A stretch of 64,000 nt of DNA, taken from Billgrantia kenyensis (GTDB lineage: Bacteria > Pseudomonadota > Gammaproteobacteria > Pseudomonadales > Halomonadaceae). Each line of letters begins with the position of its first letter. The stretch's first letter is position 1. The notes below the pieces were generated by a model, which had not been told where the DNA came from, ran no database searches, and saw nothing but the letters and a program-made list of their open reading frames with translations. The DNA lies in NCBI RefSeq assembly GCF_013697085.1, contig NZ_JACEFT010000009.1:1-64000 (forward strand), read 5' to 3'. Shown piece after piece: positions 51,041-59,578 of this stretch. Position numbers and translations under genes: made by a program.

Positions 51041-52327
51041 ATGTCTCGCAGCTTCACCAACGCTGAACTCAATGAACTCAAGAACCGCTTCGTGGCGAGG
51101 GGGGCCGCCACCCCCACCGAGCAGTTCGTGGCCCGCGCCGAAAATGCCGAAATGTGGGACGAGGATGGTCGTCGCTGGATCGACTTCGCCGGTGGTATCG
51201 GTGTGCTCAACCTGGGGCACCGCCACCCCAGGATCGTCGAGGCGGTCCAGGCGCAGCTCGGCCGTGTGATGCACACCTGCTCAGCGGTAATCTCCTATGC
51301 CCCCTACATCCAGCTGTGCCAGCGCCTGTGCGAAGTGGCGCCGGTGAAGGGGCCAGAGCGCAAGGCGATGCTGGTCAACACTGGCGCCGAGGCGCTGGAG
51401 AACGCAGTCAAGATCGCCCGTGCCGCCACCGGCCGCTCCGGGGTGATCACCTTCGACGGCGCCTTCCACGGCCGTACCATGCTGACGCTGGCGATGACCG
51501 GCAAGGTGCTGCCCTACAAGAACGATTTCGGCCCCATGCCGGGAGACGTCTACCGCGCCCCCTACCCCAATCCGCTGCACGGCATCAGCGAGGAAGCGGC
51601 CCTCGAGGGACTGGAGAAGGTATTCAAGACCGATATCCCCGCCCATCGGGTGGCAGCCATCGTCATCGAGCCGGTGCAGGGCGAGGGCGGTTTCTACATC
51701 GCCTCGCCGGCCTATCTCAAGGCGCTGCGCGAGCTGTGCGATCGCCACGGCATCCTGCTGATCGTCGATGAGGTGCAGTCGGGCTTCGCCCGCACCGGCA
51801 AGCTGTTCGCGCTCGAGCACAGCGGCATCGAAGCGGACATGCTGACCACCGCCAAGTCGCTGGCCAACGGCATGCCGCTCTCGGCGGTAGTGGGTACCGC
51901 CGAGGTGATGGACGCCTCCGGCCCCGGCTCGCTGGGCGGCACCTACAGCGGTAACCCGCTCTCCTGCGCCGCGGCGCTGGCGGTGCTGGATGTGATCGAG
52001 GAGGAGAACATCCTCGCCCGCAGTGAGCAGATGGGCCGCCTGCTGGCCGAGCGTTTCGCCGTGTGGGAAGAACGTTTCGCTGCTGTAGGCAATGCGCGCA
52101 ATCTGGGCGCCATGGCGGCCTTCGAACTGCTCGATGCCGATGGTCGGCCCGATCCTGCCAAGGCACAGGCGCTGTGCGCCAAGGCCCGCGAGCAGGGACT
52201 GATCCTGCTTTCATGCGGCTTCTACGGCAACACCGTGCGTATCCTGGTGCCCATCACCGCAGCATCCGAGCTGGTCGAGGAGGGGTTGGGCATCATCGAG
52301 CGCTCGCTGGACGCGCTCTCTGCCTGA
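51041..52327 (+). CDS. gabT: 4-aminobutyrate (or 5-aminovalerate) aminotransferase
   Basis: Class III omega-aminotransferase of 428 residues. It has GGIGVLNLGHRHP, NTGAEALENAVKIARAATGR, the PLP Asp in IVDEVQSGFARTGKLFA and the PLP Lys in TTAKSLANGMPLSAV. GabT enzymes also take 5-aminovalerate (DavT), which would link it to the glutarate genes downstream. Regulated probably by the divergent MocR protein. No gabD or davD is in the window. Ends at a strong terminator. Confidence 0.94.
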   Translation: MSRSFTNAELNELKNRFVARGAATPTEQFVARAENAEMWDEDGRRWIDFAGGIGVLNLGHRHPRIVEAVQAQLGRVMHTCSAVISYAPYIQLCQRLCEVAPVKGPERKAMLVNTGAEALENAVKIARAATGRSGVITFDGAFHGRTMLTLAMTGKVLPYKNDFGPMPGDVYRAPYPNPLHGISEEAALEGLEKVFKTDIPAHRVAAIVIEPVQGEGGFYIASPAYLKALRELCDRHGILLIVDEVQSGFARTGKLFALEHSGIEADMLTTAKSLANGMPLSAVVGTAEVMDASGPGSLGGTYSGNPLSCAAALAVLDVIEEENILARSEQMGRLLAERFAVWEERFAAVGNARNLGAMAAFELLDADGRPDPAKAQALCAKAREQGLILLSCGFYGNTVRILVPITAASELVEEGLGIIERSLDALSA

Positions 52328-52352
52328 CGATTCCCTGCTGATTGGTTGCTTG

Positions 52353-52386
52353 GCCGAGGCCCGCGATGGGCCTCGGCATTTTTTTT
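52353..52386 (+). terminator. Intrinsic terminator of gabT
   Basis: GCCGAGGCCC pairs perfectly with GGGCCTCGGC around GCGAT, followed by A and eight Ts. It separates gabT from glaH. Confidence 0.92.
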
Positions 52387-52416
52387 GCCATGATGTGTCA
52401 ACATAGATCAAATATT

Positions 52417-52445
52417 TTGACATAAAATAAAAGCGTAGATATTTT
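52417..52445 (+). promoter_or_regulatory. Promoter of glaH-lhgO
   Basis: TTGACA (52417-52422), 17-bp spacer, TATTTT (52440-52445), in a markedly AT-rich stretch. TGTCAA at 52397 is inverted relative to the -35 TTGACA, a possible operator. No CsiR-like regulator is nearby. Confidence 0.65.
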
Positions 52446-52490
52446 CGGAGGGCAGTCATCTCAGTCCACAACACCCCCTGGAGACCTGAC

Positions 52491-53471
52491 ATGTCGATCC
52501 TGACCCAGCTTCCCGCTACTGCCATGCCGCTGCCCGCCGATATCCGCGGCTTCACCCTGGCCCCTTCCGCTGCCTCCCCGCGCCTGATCCAGCTGACGAT
52601 CTCCCGCGAGGTGGTCGAGGCCTTCGTGGCGGCCGTGGCCGAGTGGCCGGTGCAGGCGCTGGAGTACAAGTCGATGCTGCGCTTCCGCGTGGCCAGGATC
52701 CTGGACGACCTGTGCGACAACACCCTGCAGCCGGTGCTGGTCAACACCTTGGTGGACCGTGCCACCGGTGGCTTCCAGGTGGTCATGGAAGGGCTCGACT
52801 GCGTCGAGCAGGCCGAGGAGATGGTCAAGGTGTCCACCGCCGTGGCCCACCTGATGGGTCGCTCCAACTACGACGCCATGAGCGGCCAGTACTACGCCCG
52901 CTTCGTGGTCAAGAACGTCGACAACTCCGACTCCTACCTGCGTCAGCCGCATCGCGTCATGGAGCTGCACAACGACGGTACCTTCGTCGAGCAGGACACC
53001 GACTACGTGCTGATGATGAAGATCGACGAGCAGAACATGGAAGGTGGCAACTCCCTGTTGCTGCACCTGGACGACTGGGCCGAGCTGGAGCGCTTCTTCG
53101 CCCACCCGTTGGCCCACCGGCCGATGCGCTGGACCGCGCCACCCAGCAAGAAGGTCGACCGCGACGTCTTCCATCCGGTCTTCGACGTGGACCGCGAGGG
53201 GCGCCCGATCATGGCCTACATCGACCAGTTCGTGCAGCCCAAGGACTATGAGGAGGGTAACTGGCTGACCGACCTCTCCGAGTCCCTGGAGACCAGTCCG
53301 GCCATCGTTTCCCTGCCCAACCCGGTGGGCAGCTTCCTGCTGATCAACAACCACTTCTGGCTGCACGGTCGCGACCGCTTCACCCCGCACCCGGACCTGC
53401 GCCGCGAGCTGATGCGCCAGCGCGGCTACTTCACCCACGCCAAGACCCTGCGCAACCCGCGCCAGGTGTAA
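52491..53471 (+). CDS. glaH: Glutarate 2-hydroxylase (CsiD/GlaH)
   Basis: Fe(II)/2-oxoglutarate dioxygenase that converts glutarate to L-2-hydroxyglutarate. The 326-residue protein matches Csi[40 protein letters not shown], iron ligands His and Asp in ELHNDGTF and the distal His in [12 protein letters not shown], then an Arg for 2-oxoglutarate. It forms an operon with lhgO. Start has an upstream AGGG region at moderate distance. Confidence 0.95.
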   Translation: MSILTQLPATAMPLPADIRGFTLAPSAASPRLIQLTISREVVEAFVAAVAEWPVQALEYKSMLRFRVARILDDLCDNTLQPVLVNTLVDRATGGFQVVMEGLDCVEQAEEMVKVSTAVAHLMGRSNYDAMSGQYYARFVVKNVDNSDSYLRQPHRVMELHNDGTFVEQDTDYVLMMKIDEQNMEGGNSLLLHLDDWAELERFFAHPLAHRPMRWTAPPSKKVDRDVFHPVFDVDREGRPIMAYIDQFVQPKDYEEGNWLTDLSESLETSPAIVSLPNPVGSFLLINNHFWLHGRDRFTPHPDLRRELMRQRGYFTHAKTLRNPRQV

Positions 53472-53514
53472 GGCGGGAAGTGACGGCAGCCCGAGCGGTT
53501 GTCATGATGTGAGC

Positions 53515-53540
53515 CATGCCACGCCTCGCGGCGTGGCATG
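53515..53540 (+). other. 11-bp perfect hairpin between glaH and lhgO
   Basis: CATGCCACGCC pairs with GGCGTGGCATG around TCGC. There is no T run, so RNA stability or partial termination between the two genes is more likely than full termination. Confidence 0.6.
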
Positions 53541-53590
53541 CGCGTGTCCGCAAGCGCGTCTCAGCCAGCGCGTTTCAGCAGAGAGAGAAG

Positions 53591-54787
53591 ATGCACGATT
53601 TCATCATTGTCGGCGGCGGCATCCTGGGGATGTCTACCGCCATGCAGCTCAAGCAGGCCTACCCCGACCGGCGCATGCTGCTGCTCGAGAAGGAAGCGGG
53701 GCCGGCCCGGCACCAGACCGGCCACAACAGCGGCGTGATCCATGCCGGGGTCTACTACACCCCGGGCAGCCTCAAGGCGCGCTTCTGCCTGGCCGGCAAC
53801 CGCGCCACCGTCGAGTTCTGCCAGGCCCACGATATCCCCTATGACACCTGTGGCAAGCTGCTGGTGGCCACCAACGAGCTGGAGATGGAGCGCATGAAGG
53901 CGCTCTGGGAGCGCACCGAAGCCAACGGCCTGGAGCGCGAGTGGCTCTCCAGCGAGGCGCTGGCCGAGCGCGAGCCCAACATTACCGGGGTCGGCGGCAT
54001 CTTCGTGCCTTCCAGCGGCATCGTCGACTACGCCGCGGTGACCCGGGCCATGGCCGCCGAGTTCGAGAGCATGGGCGGCGAGATCCGCTACGGCTGCGAG
54101 GTGACGGGCCTGGAGGAGCGCAGCCAGGAAGTCGTGGTGAAAAGCCGCGATGGCGAATTCACCGGCCGCTACCTCGTCACCTGCTCGGGGCTGATGGCTG
54201 ACCGGGTGATCCGTTTGCTGGGCCAGGATCCGGGCTTCACCATCTGCCCCTTCCGTGGCGAGTACTACCGCCTGCCGGCCAAGCACAATGCGATCGTCAA
54301 CCACCTGATCTACCCGATCCCTGACCCCTCCATGCCGTTCCTGGGCGTGCACCTGACGCGCATGATCGACGGCAGCGTAACGGTAGGCCCCAACGCGGTG
54401 CTCGCCTTCAAGCGCGAGGGCTATCGTAAGCGAGACGTCTCGCTGCCTGACCTGGCGCAGATGTTCACCAACCCGGGCATCCTCAAGGTACTGGCGCGCA
54501 ACCTGCGCCCCGGGCTCGTCGAGATGAAGAATTCGCTCTACAAGCGCGGCTATCTGGAGCTGGTGCGCAAGTACTGCCCCAGCCTCACCGTCGAGGACCT
54601 CGAGCCCTACCCGGCCGGGGTGCGCGCTCAGGCGGTCTCCCGGGACGGCAAGCTGGTGGACGACTTCCTGTTCGTCAACACCCGACGCACCCTCAACGTG
54701 GGCAACGCTCCCTCGCCGGCGGCGACCTCCGCCATCCCCATCGGCGCGCACATCGTCGAGCAGGTGAAGGCGATGGTGGAGGGCTGA
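53591..54787 (+). CDS. lhgO: L-2-hydroxyglutarate oxidase/dehydrogenase
   Basis: FAD enzyme that oxidises L-2-hydroxyglutarate to 2-oxoglutarate and passes electrons to the quinone pool. The 398-residue protein has the Rossmann motif DFIIVGGGILGMSTA (3-17), RHQTGHNSGVIHAGVYYTPGSLKA and the FAD-domain end NVGNAPSPAATSAIPIG. The ATG at 53591 with GAGAGAGAAG upstream begins exactly at the FAD motif. With glaH it closes the glutarate to 2-oxoglutarate shunt. Confidence 0.95.
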   Translation: MHDFIIVGGGILGMSTAMQLKQAYPDRRMLLLEKEAGPARHQTGHNSGVIHAGVYYTPGSLKARFCLAGNRATVEFCQAHDIPYDTCGKLLVATNELEMERMKALWERTEANGLEREWLSSEALAEREPNITGVGGIFVPSSGIVDYAAVTRAMAAEFESMGGEIRYGCEVTGLEERSQEVVVKSRDGEFTGRYLVTCSGLMADRVIRLLGQDPGFTICPFRGEYYRLPAKHNAIVNHLIYPIPDPSMPFLGVHLTRMIDGSVTVGPNAVLAFKREGYRKRDVSLPDLAQMFTNPGILKVLARNLRPGLVEMKNSLYKRGYLELVRKYCPSLTVEDLEPYPAGVRAQAVSRDGKLVDDFLFVNTRRTLNVGNAPSPAATSAIPIGAHIVEQVKAMVEG

Positions 54788-54796
54788 GGCCCCGCT

Positions 54797-56902
54797 TCAG
54801 AAGCGGCCGCGCAGGCTCAGCAGGGCACCGCGGCCGGGGGCTAGCAGCTCGCCGCCTTCCGGCTGGTCGGTCAAGTGCTCGCGGTAGGTGCGGTCGAACA
54901 GGTTGTTGACCTCGAGTCCCACCTCGAAGCTGGACAGTCCCGCCGCCGGGCCGAAGCGCCAGCCCAGACCCAGGTCGGCGGTGGCGTAGCCCGGCGTGCT
55001 CGGCTCGGTGCCGTTGGAGAACAGGTCGGCGGTGCGGTCCTGGCTGGCCACGCCGCGGACCTGAGCGTGCCAGTGGAAGCCGACCGGCGGCTGCTGACCG
55101 ATGCCCAGGGTCGCCTCATGGGCGGGCATCTGGTAGAGCGGCTCGTCATCCTGCTTGTTGGTGCCGCGTAGCCAGGTGAGGCTGCCATCGAGCTGCCAGT
55201 GGCCTCCCGCCAGGCTGCCCTCCAGCGGCAGTAAGAAGCCCGCCTCCAGCCCCTGGATTTCAATCCGGTCGAGGTTCTCGGTGCGCTTGATCGGCTGGTT
55301 CTGGGCGTTGGTGTCACCAGTGATGCGGCCGGCGATATAGTCGTCGATACGAGTGTGGAACGCGGCCAGGCGATACTCGCCGCGTTCGCTGCGCCCTTTC
55401 AGGCCGATTTCCAGGTTGGTGGACTGTTCGGGGTCGAGCTGCGGGTTGCCGACGTGGAAGTAGCCGTCACCGCGGGCGGCGTCCTCGAAGCGTTCGCGCA
55501 TGTCCGGGGCGCGGTAGGCGCTGCCCAGGCTGACGTAGGGGTTGAGCATCGGCGAGGCGTTGTAGATGGCGCCGACCGACCAGGACAGCGTGTCGCTCTC
55601 GCTTCTCAAGCCTTCGGTGGTGGCGTCCGGACCGCTGCCCTTGATATCGGCATCGCCGGTCACGCTGTCGTAGCGAGCGCCGAGCATCAGCGTCCAGTCG
55701 TCGAACATGATCTCGTCCTGCAGGAACACCCCGCGGCTCTCGATCACGCCGTTACGAAACGGCGAGGTGGCCACGGCGTTGTTGGAGAGGGGTGGGTTGT
55801 ACTGGAAGCGCTGAGGGTCGCCGCTCATCTCCCAGGTTTCCGCCCCGACGGTCAGCAGGTGACGTTCACCCAGCGGCAGGCGGTACTGGGCGCGGACCCC
55901 GTCAGTGGTAAAGGTGACGTCGTTCCACACCTGGTTGCGCTCCTGGCCACTCGACCAGGCCCGAATCTGACGCAACACCTCCTGTCGATAAAGGCTGGCT
56001 TCCAGCGTCCCGGGGCCGATCTCACCTTCGTAGCTGAGCTCGTAAAGCTCACGCTCCTGGCGTGGGGAATGGATGGTCAGGGTACCGAGAGCAGGGTTCG
56101 GAGCCTGCTTGGCCGAGCCGGGATACCAGACGTTGCGATCCTCCTGGCCCTGCACGTTGAGCTGGAGGCGATGTCCTTCGGCCAGTCGGAAGGCGTACTT
56201 GGCCAGGAAGGCGCTCGATTCGAAGCCGCTGTTCTCGACGCGTCCCGTCGGGGTGTCGTAGTCGCCCACGTCGCGTCCGGTGGCGCCCAGCACCAGGGCG
56301 TGATCGGCATTGGAGAGTGTGAGGATCGCACCACCGCCGAGGCTGTCGTCTACGCTGCCGGCACTGGCCGAGAAGCGCCCGCCGATGCTGGGCCGGTCGC
56401 TGAACTCGGCCTGAGGCGTGCGCAGGTTGACCGCACCACCCAGGGCACCGGAACCGTGCAGCACCGAGCCGGGACCCTTGACCACTTCGATACTGTCGAG
56501 CAGTCCGAGGCTGGCGAACGAGGCCAACGCGCCCTGGGGCTGGGCCGAGTTGAGCCGTACCCCGTCCACCTGCAGCACGATGCTCTCCTTTTTCAGACCG
56601 CGCAACACCGGGTTTTGACCCCAACTGCCGTCGCCGTGCACGGCGGTGCCAGGCTGGCCGCGGAACAGGCTGCCGACGCTTTCGCTGGCCGGCGCACGGC
56701 TGGCGTCGAGGGTCAGGGTGGCGCTGGGGGTGTCGAGCTCGTCGGCCTCGTAGCCCTTGGCAGTGACCGTCACGCTGGGCAGGTCGAAGGCGCTGCCTTC
56801 ACCGGCCTGTGCCGGCAGGCTCAGCGTGGCGGCAATCGTCAAGGAGAGTGGGGCAAGAGCGAAGAGGGGGTGGTAGGACAGGGTGCGACGTTGCGTAGGC
56901 AT
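54797..56902 (-). CDS. TonB-dependent outer membrane receptor
   Basis: A 701-residue receptor with signal peptide (LSLPAQA-GEG), TonB-box-like LPSVTVTA, plug domain (VLRGLKKESIVLQVDGVRLNSAQPQG, VVKGPGSVLHGSGALGGAVNLRT) and a barrel ending in LSLRGRF with a terminal Phe. Overall look is of the haem/metal-type receptors, but no FRAP/NPNL haem motif is clear. The ATG at 56902 has AGGAG six bases upstream. Divergent to the ABC-NnrS operon, which suggests a shared ligand. Confidence 0.92.
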   Translation of the reverse strand: MPTQRRTLSYHPLFALAPLSLTIAATLSLPAQAGEGSAFDLPSVTVTAKGYEADELDTPSATLTLDASRAPASESVGSLFRGQPGTAVHGDGSWGQNPVLRGLKKESIVLQVDGVRLNSAQPQGALASFASLGLLDSIEVVKGPGSVLHGSGALGGAVNLRTPQAEFSDRPSIGGRFSASAGSVDDSLGGGAILTLSNADHALVLGATGRDVGDYDTPTGRVENSGFESSAFLAKYAFRLAEGHRLQLNVQGQEDRNVWYPGSAKQAPNPALGTLTIHSPRQERELYELSYEGEIGPGTLEASLYRQEVLRQIRAWSSGQERNQVWNDVTFTTDGVRAQYRLPLGERHLLTVGAETWEMSGDPQRFQYNPPLSNNAVATSPFRNGVIESRGVFLQDEIMFDDWTLMLGARYDSVTGDADIKGSGPDATTEGLRSESDTLSWSVGAIYNASPMLNPYVSLGSAYRAPDMRERFEDAARGDGYFHVGNPQLDPEQSTNLEIGLKGRSERGEYRLAAFHTRIDDYIAGRITGDTNAQNQPIKRTENLDRIEIQGLEAGFLLPLEGSLAGGHWQLDGSLTWLRGTNKQDDEPLYQMPAHEATLGIGQQPPVGFHWHAQVRGVASQDRTADLFSNGTEPSTPGYATADLGLGWRFGPAAGLSSFEVGLEVNNLFDRTYREHLTDQPEGGELLAPGRGALLSLRGRF

Positions 56903-56948
56903 TGGGAGCTCCTGTGGGTTGATGTGGTAAATGTAATGCATCTTATAA

Positions 56949-57022
56949 TCATTCTTGTTTGATCCAGGTCAGTAAGCGCCGCCGTTCCCCCAATTAATAT
57001 CCAATCGTTCTCATTCTTGTTT
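56949..57022. promoter_or_regulatory. Divergent control region: repeats, FNR-like and weak Fur-like sites
   Basis: TCATTCTTGTTT occurs at 56949-56960 and 57011-57022. TTGAT-CCAG-GTCAG (56959-56972) matches FNR/DNR at 8 of 10 positions. The stretches around both repeats resemble Fur boxes at roughly 11-12 of 18-19 positions. Each candidate alone is weak. Confidence 0.4.
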
Positions 57023-57034
57023 CAGCGAGGAGCC

Positions 57035-57826
57035 ATGAAGCGATCACTACCGGTGCGAGGCGTCGAGGCGCTGCTGGGTTGGGGGGGAAGCCTGACCGGC
57101 GTACTGCTGTTCGTGGCGCTGTGGGAATGGGGCAGTCTGGTCTACGGCAGTTTCCTGCTGCCCGGGCCGCGGGATGCCCTGGCAGCCTTGGGTCGGCTGT
57201 GGCAGGAGGGTGCGGCCAGTGCGGTGCTGGCAACGACTTGGCGTGCCATGCTGGGCTTTGCCCTGGCGGCGGCGGTGGGTACGACGCTGGGCATTCTCGC
57301 CGGGCTGTCACACGCCCTGGGTAGGGCGCTGCAACCTGTCTCCACCGTGCTGCTGGGCATACCGCCGATTGCCTGGATCGTGCTGGCCATCCTCTGGTTC
57401 GGCAGCGGCTCGCTGGCCACGGTCTACACGGTGATGGCCACCTCGCTGCCGGTCAGCTTTGCCGGCGCCCAGATGGGGGCACTGACCCGCGACCGGCGTC
57501 TGCAGGAGATGGCCGATGTCTACCAGGTGCCGCCGCTCATGCGCCTGTTCGACTTCCACCTGCCGCATATCGCTTCCTACGTGTTTCCCGCCCTGATCAC
57601 CTCACTGGGCGTGGCCTGGAAGGTGGCGGTCATGGCCGAGCTGTTTGCCACCGAGGATGGCATCGGCGCCGGTCTGGCCATGGCCCGGGTCAACCTGGAC
57701 ACCGCCGCGGCCATGGCCTGGATCGTGCTGGTGGTCGCACTGCTGCTGGCCGCCGAGCATGGCCTGCTGCGACCGCTGCAGCGGCGCATGGAGCCCTGGC
57801 GTCAGCACGGGCGGGGAGGGTTCTGA
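57035..57826 (+). CDS. ABC transporter permease (SsuC/TauC type)
   Basis: The 263-residue permease has about six membrane helices and the family EAA-like loop (EMADVYQVPPLMRLFDFHLPHIASYVFPALITSLGVAWKVAVMAELFA). The nitrate/sulfonate/taurine permease class is clear; the ligand is not. Start ATG has GAGGAG close upstream. First gene of a tight four-gene operon. Confidence 0.9.
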   Translation: MKRSLPVRGVEALLGWGGSLTGVLLFVALWEWGSLVYGSFLLPGPRDALAALGRLWQEGAASAVLATTWRAMLGFALAAAVGTTLGILAGLSHALGRALQPVSTVLLGIPPIAWIVLAILWFGSGSLATVYTVMATSLPVSFAGAQMGALTRDRRLQEMADVYQVPPLMRLFDFHLPHIASYVFPALITSLGVAWKVAVMAELFATEDGIGAGLAMARVNLDTAAAMAWIVLVVALLLAAEHGLLRPLQRRMEPWRQHGRGGF

Positions 57827-58566
57827 TGCTCAGGCTCGAAGCGGTTGGCCACGTTTTCGGCCGTGATCGAACGCTGGAGACCATCGACCTGACGGTGGCA
57901 CCGGGAGAGTCGGTGTGCCTGGTGGGGCCTTCGGGCTGCGGCAAGACTACCTTGCTGCGCATTGCTGCCGGCCTGGTCGTGCCCACGGAAGGCATTGTCA
58001 GCGATGCGTTTCATCGCAGTGCGGTGGTGTTCCAGGAGCCGAGGCTGCTGCCCTGGCGGCGCCTGCTCGACAATATCGCCCTGGGTCTCAAGGCGACGGC
58101 GGTACCGCGTCGCGAGCGCCTGGCTCGGGCCCGGGCGCTGGCCGACGAGCTGGGGCTCGGCGAACGTCACGACCACTATCCCCACGAGCTTTCCGGTGGC
58201 ATGCAGCAGCGTGTGGCCCTGGCGCGGGCGCTGGCTGTCGATGCCGACCTGCTGCTACTCGACGAGCCCTTTAGCGCCCTCGACGTGGGGCTGCGCAGCG
58301 AAGCTCAGACGCTGCTGCTGGGGTTGCTGGGGCGGCGCGGCATCGCCTCGCTGCTGGTCACCCATGACCTGACCGAGGCCCTGCGCCTGGGGCACCGCAT
58401 TCTGGTGATGTCGCCCTCCCCGGGCCGCATCGTCCACGAGGAGCGCGTCGAGCGGCCCTTCGGCGAGCGCGATGCTGCCTTTCTCTATGAAGCGGCGGGA
58501 GCCCTGCTGCGCCAGCCCGCCGTGGCCGACGCTTTCCTCTTCCGTCAATGCGAGGTGACCCCATGA
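57826..58566 (+). CDS. ABC transporter ATP-binding protein (SsuB/TauB type)
   Basis: A 246-residue ATPase with Walker A GPSGCGKTT, Q-loop VFQEPRLLPWR, signature LSGGMQQRVALARAL, Walker B LLLLDEPFSALD and switch VTHDLTEAL. It starts within the permease stop (TGATG) and its own stop overlaps the next gene (ATGA). Confidence 0.94.
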   Translation: MLRLEAVGHVFGRDRTLETIDLTVAPGESVCLVGPSGCGKTTLLRIAAGLVVPTEGIVSDAFHRSAVVFQEPRLLPWRRLLDNIALGLKATAVPRRERLARARALADELGLGERHDHYPHELSGGMQQRVALARALAVDADLLLLDEPFSALDVGLRSEAQTLLLGLLGRRGIASLLVTHDLTEALRLGHRILVMSPSPGRIVHEERVERPFGERDAAFLYEAAGALLRQPAVADAFLFRQCEVTP

Positions 58567-59567
58567 TCGACATCCAACGCCGCCAGCTGCTGCAATTCGC
58601 TGTTGCTTCGGCCGCCCTGAGCGCTTTTCCGGGGCTGGGCCTGGCGGCCTCCGCCGGACTGCAGGTGGCTTCCCCGCTGGGCCTGCCTCAGGTGATCCTG
58701 GCGCGTGCCTTGAGGGATCCGCGCCTCATCGAGCACCTCGGCGAGCGTGAGCTGCGTACCTGGCGCGACCCCGATCAGCTGCGCGCCTGGATTGCCGGCA
58801 GCGAAGTCCAGCTCACGGCGACACCCACCAACGTGGCGGCCAACCTCTACAACCGTGGCGTGCCGGTGGTGCTGATGAACGTCAACGTCTGGGGCACGCT
58901 GGGGATACTGGGCCTCGACGGCGAACTGGCAAGCCTTGCGGATCTAGCCGGAATCCATGTCGGGGTACCCTGGCGCGGCGACATGCCCGACCTGGTGCTG
59001 CGCTACCTGCTGGACCGCGAGGGAATGGAGATCGGCCGTGACCTGCGTGTCACCTATCAGGCCAGCCCCTTCGAGACGGTGCAGACCCTGCTGGCGCAGC
59101 GCCTCGATGCCGCCGTGTTGCCCGAGCCGATGCGCACCTCCACGCGCCTGCAGGCATCGTCTCTCGGCCTGGATACGGTCGAACTCGATCTGCAGGCGGA
59201 GTGGGCGCGGCTGACGGGAACGCCGCCGGGGCTACCCCAGGCCGGCGTCATCTGTCGACGTGAGCTGTTCGAGTCGCGTCCCGAGTGGATTGTTGCCGTG
59301 CAGTCAGCGGTGGCCGGCGCGGTGGACTGGGTGGCGGCCAATCCCGCCGAGGCTGGGCAACTGGGCGCCCGGTACTCGTCGCTGCCGGCCCCGGTGATCG
59401 AGGGGGCCATCAAGCGCACGCGGCTCGAGATGCGCAGCGCAACCCAGGCCCGCCCCGAGCTGGAAGGCTTCCTCGGTGCCCTGGCCGAGCTGTCGCCGGC
59501 CTTCATTGGCGGGGGGGTGCCCAACGACGGCTTCTACCTGGCCGACGACCTGCCGGCCAGGGGCTAG
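58563..59567 (+). CDS. ABC transporter substrate-binding protein, Tat-exported
   Basis: A 334-residue binding protein of the SsuA/THI5-like fold. The leader has a twin-arginine pattern (RRQLLQFAVASAALSAF), so it may be exported folded, perhaps with a cofactor or ligand. Features include TATPTNVAANLYNRGVPVVLMNVNVWG and VGVPWRGDMPDLVLRYLL. Ligand unknown. ATGA overlap with the ATPase gene; nnrS follows after 11 bp. Confidence 0.85.
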   Translation: MIDIQRRQLLQFAVASAALSAFPGLGLAASAGLQVASPLGLPQVILARALRDPRLIEHLGERELRTWRDPDQLRAWIAGSEVQLTATPTNVAANLYNRGVPVVLMNVNVWGTLGILGLDGELASLADLAGIHVGVPWRGDMPDLVLRYLLDREGMEIGRDLRVTYQASPFETVQTLLAQRLDAAVLPEPMRTSTRLQASSLGLDTVELDLQAEWARLTGTPPGLPQAGVICRRELFESRPEWIVAVQSAVAGAVDWVAANPAEAGQLGARYSSLPAPVIEGAIKRTRLEMRSATQARPELEGFLGALAELSPAFIGGGVPNDGFYLADDLPARG

Positions 59568-59578
59568 GGAGGCACGCG

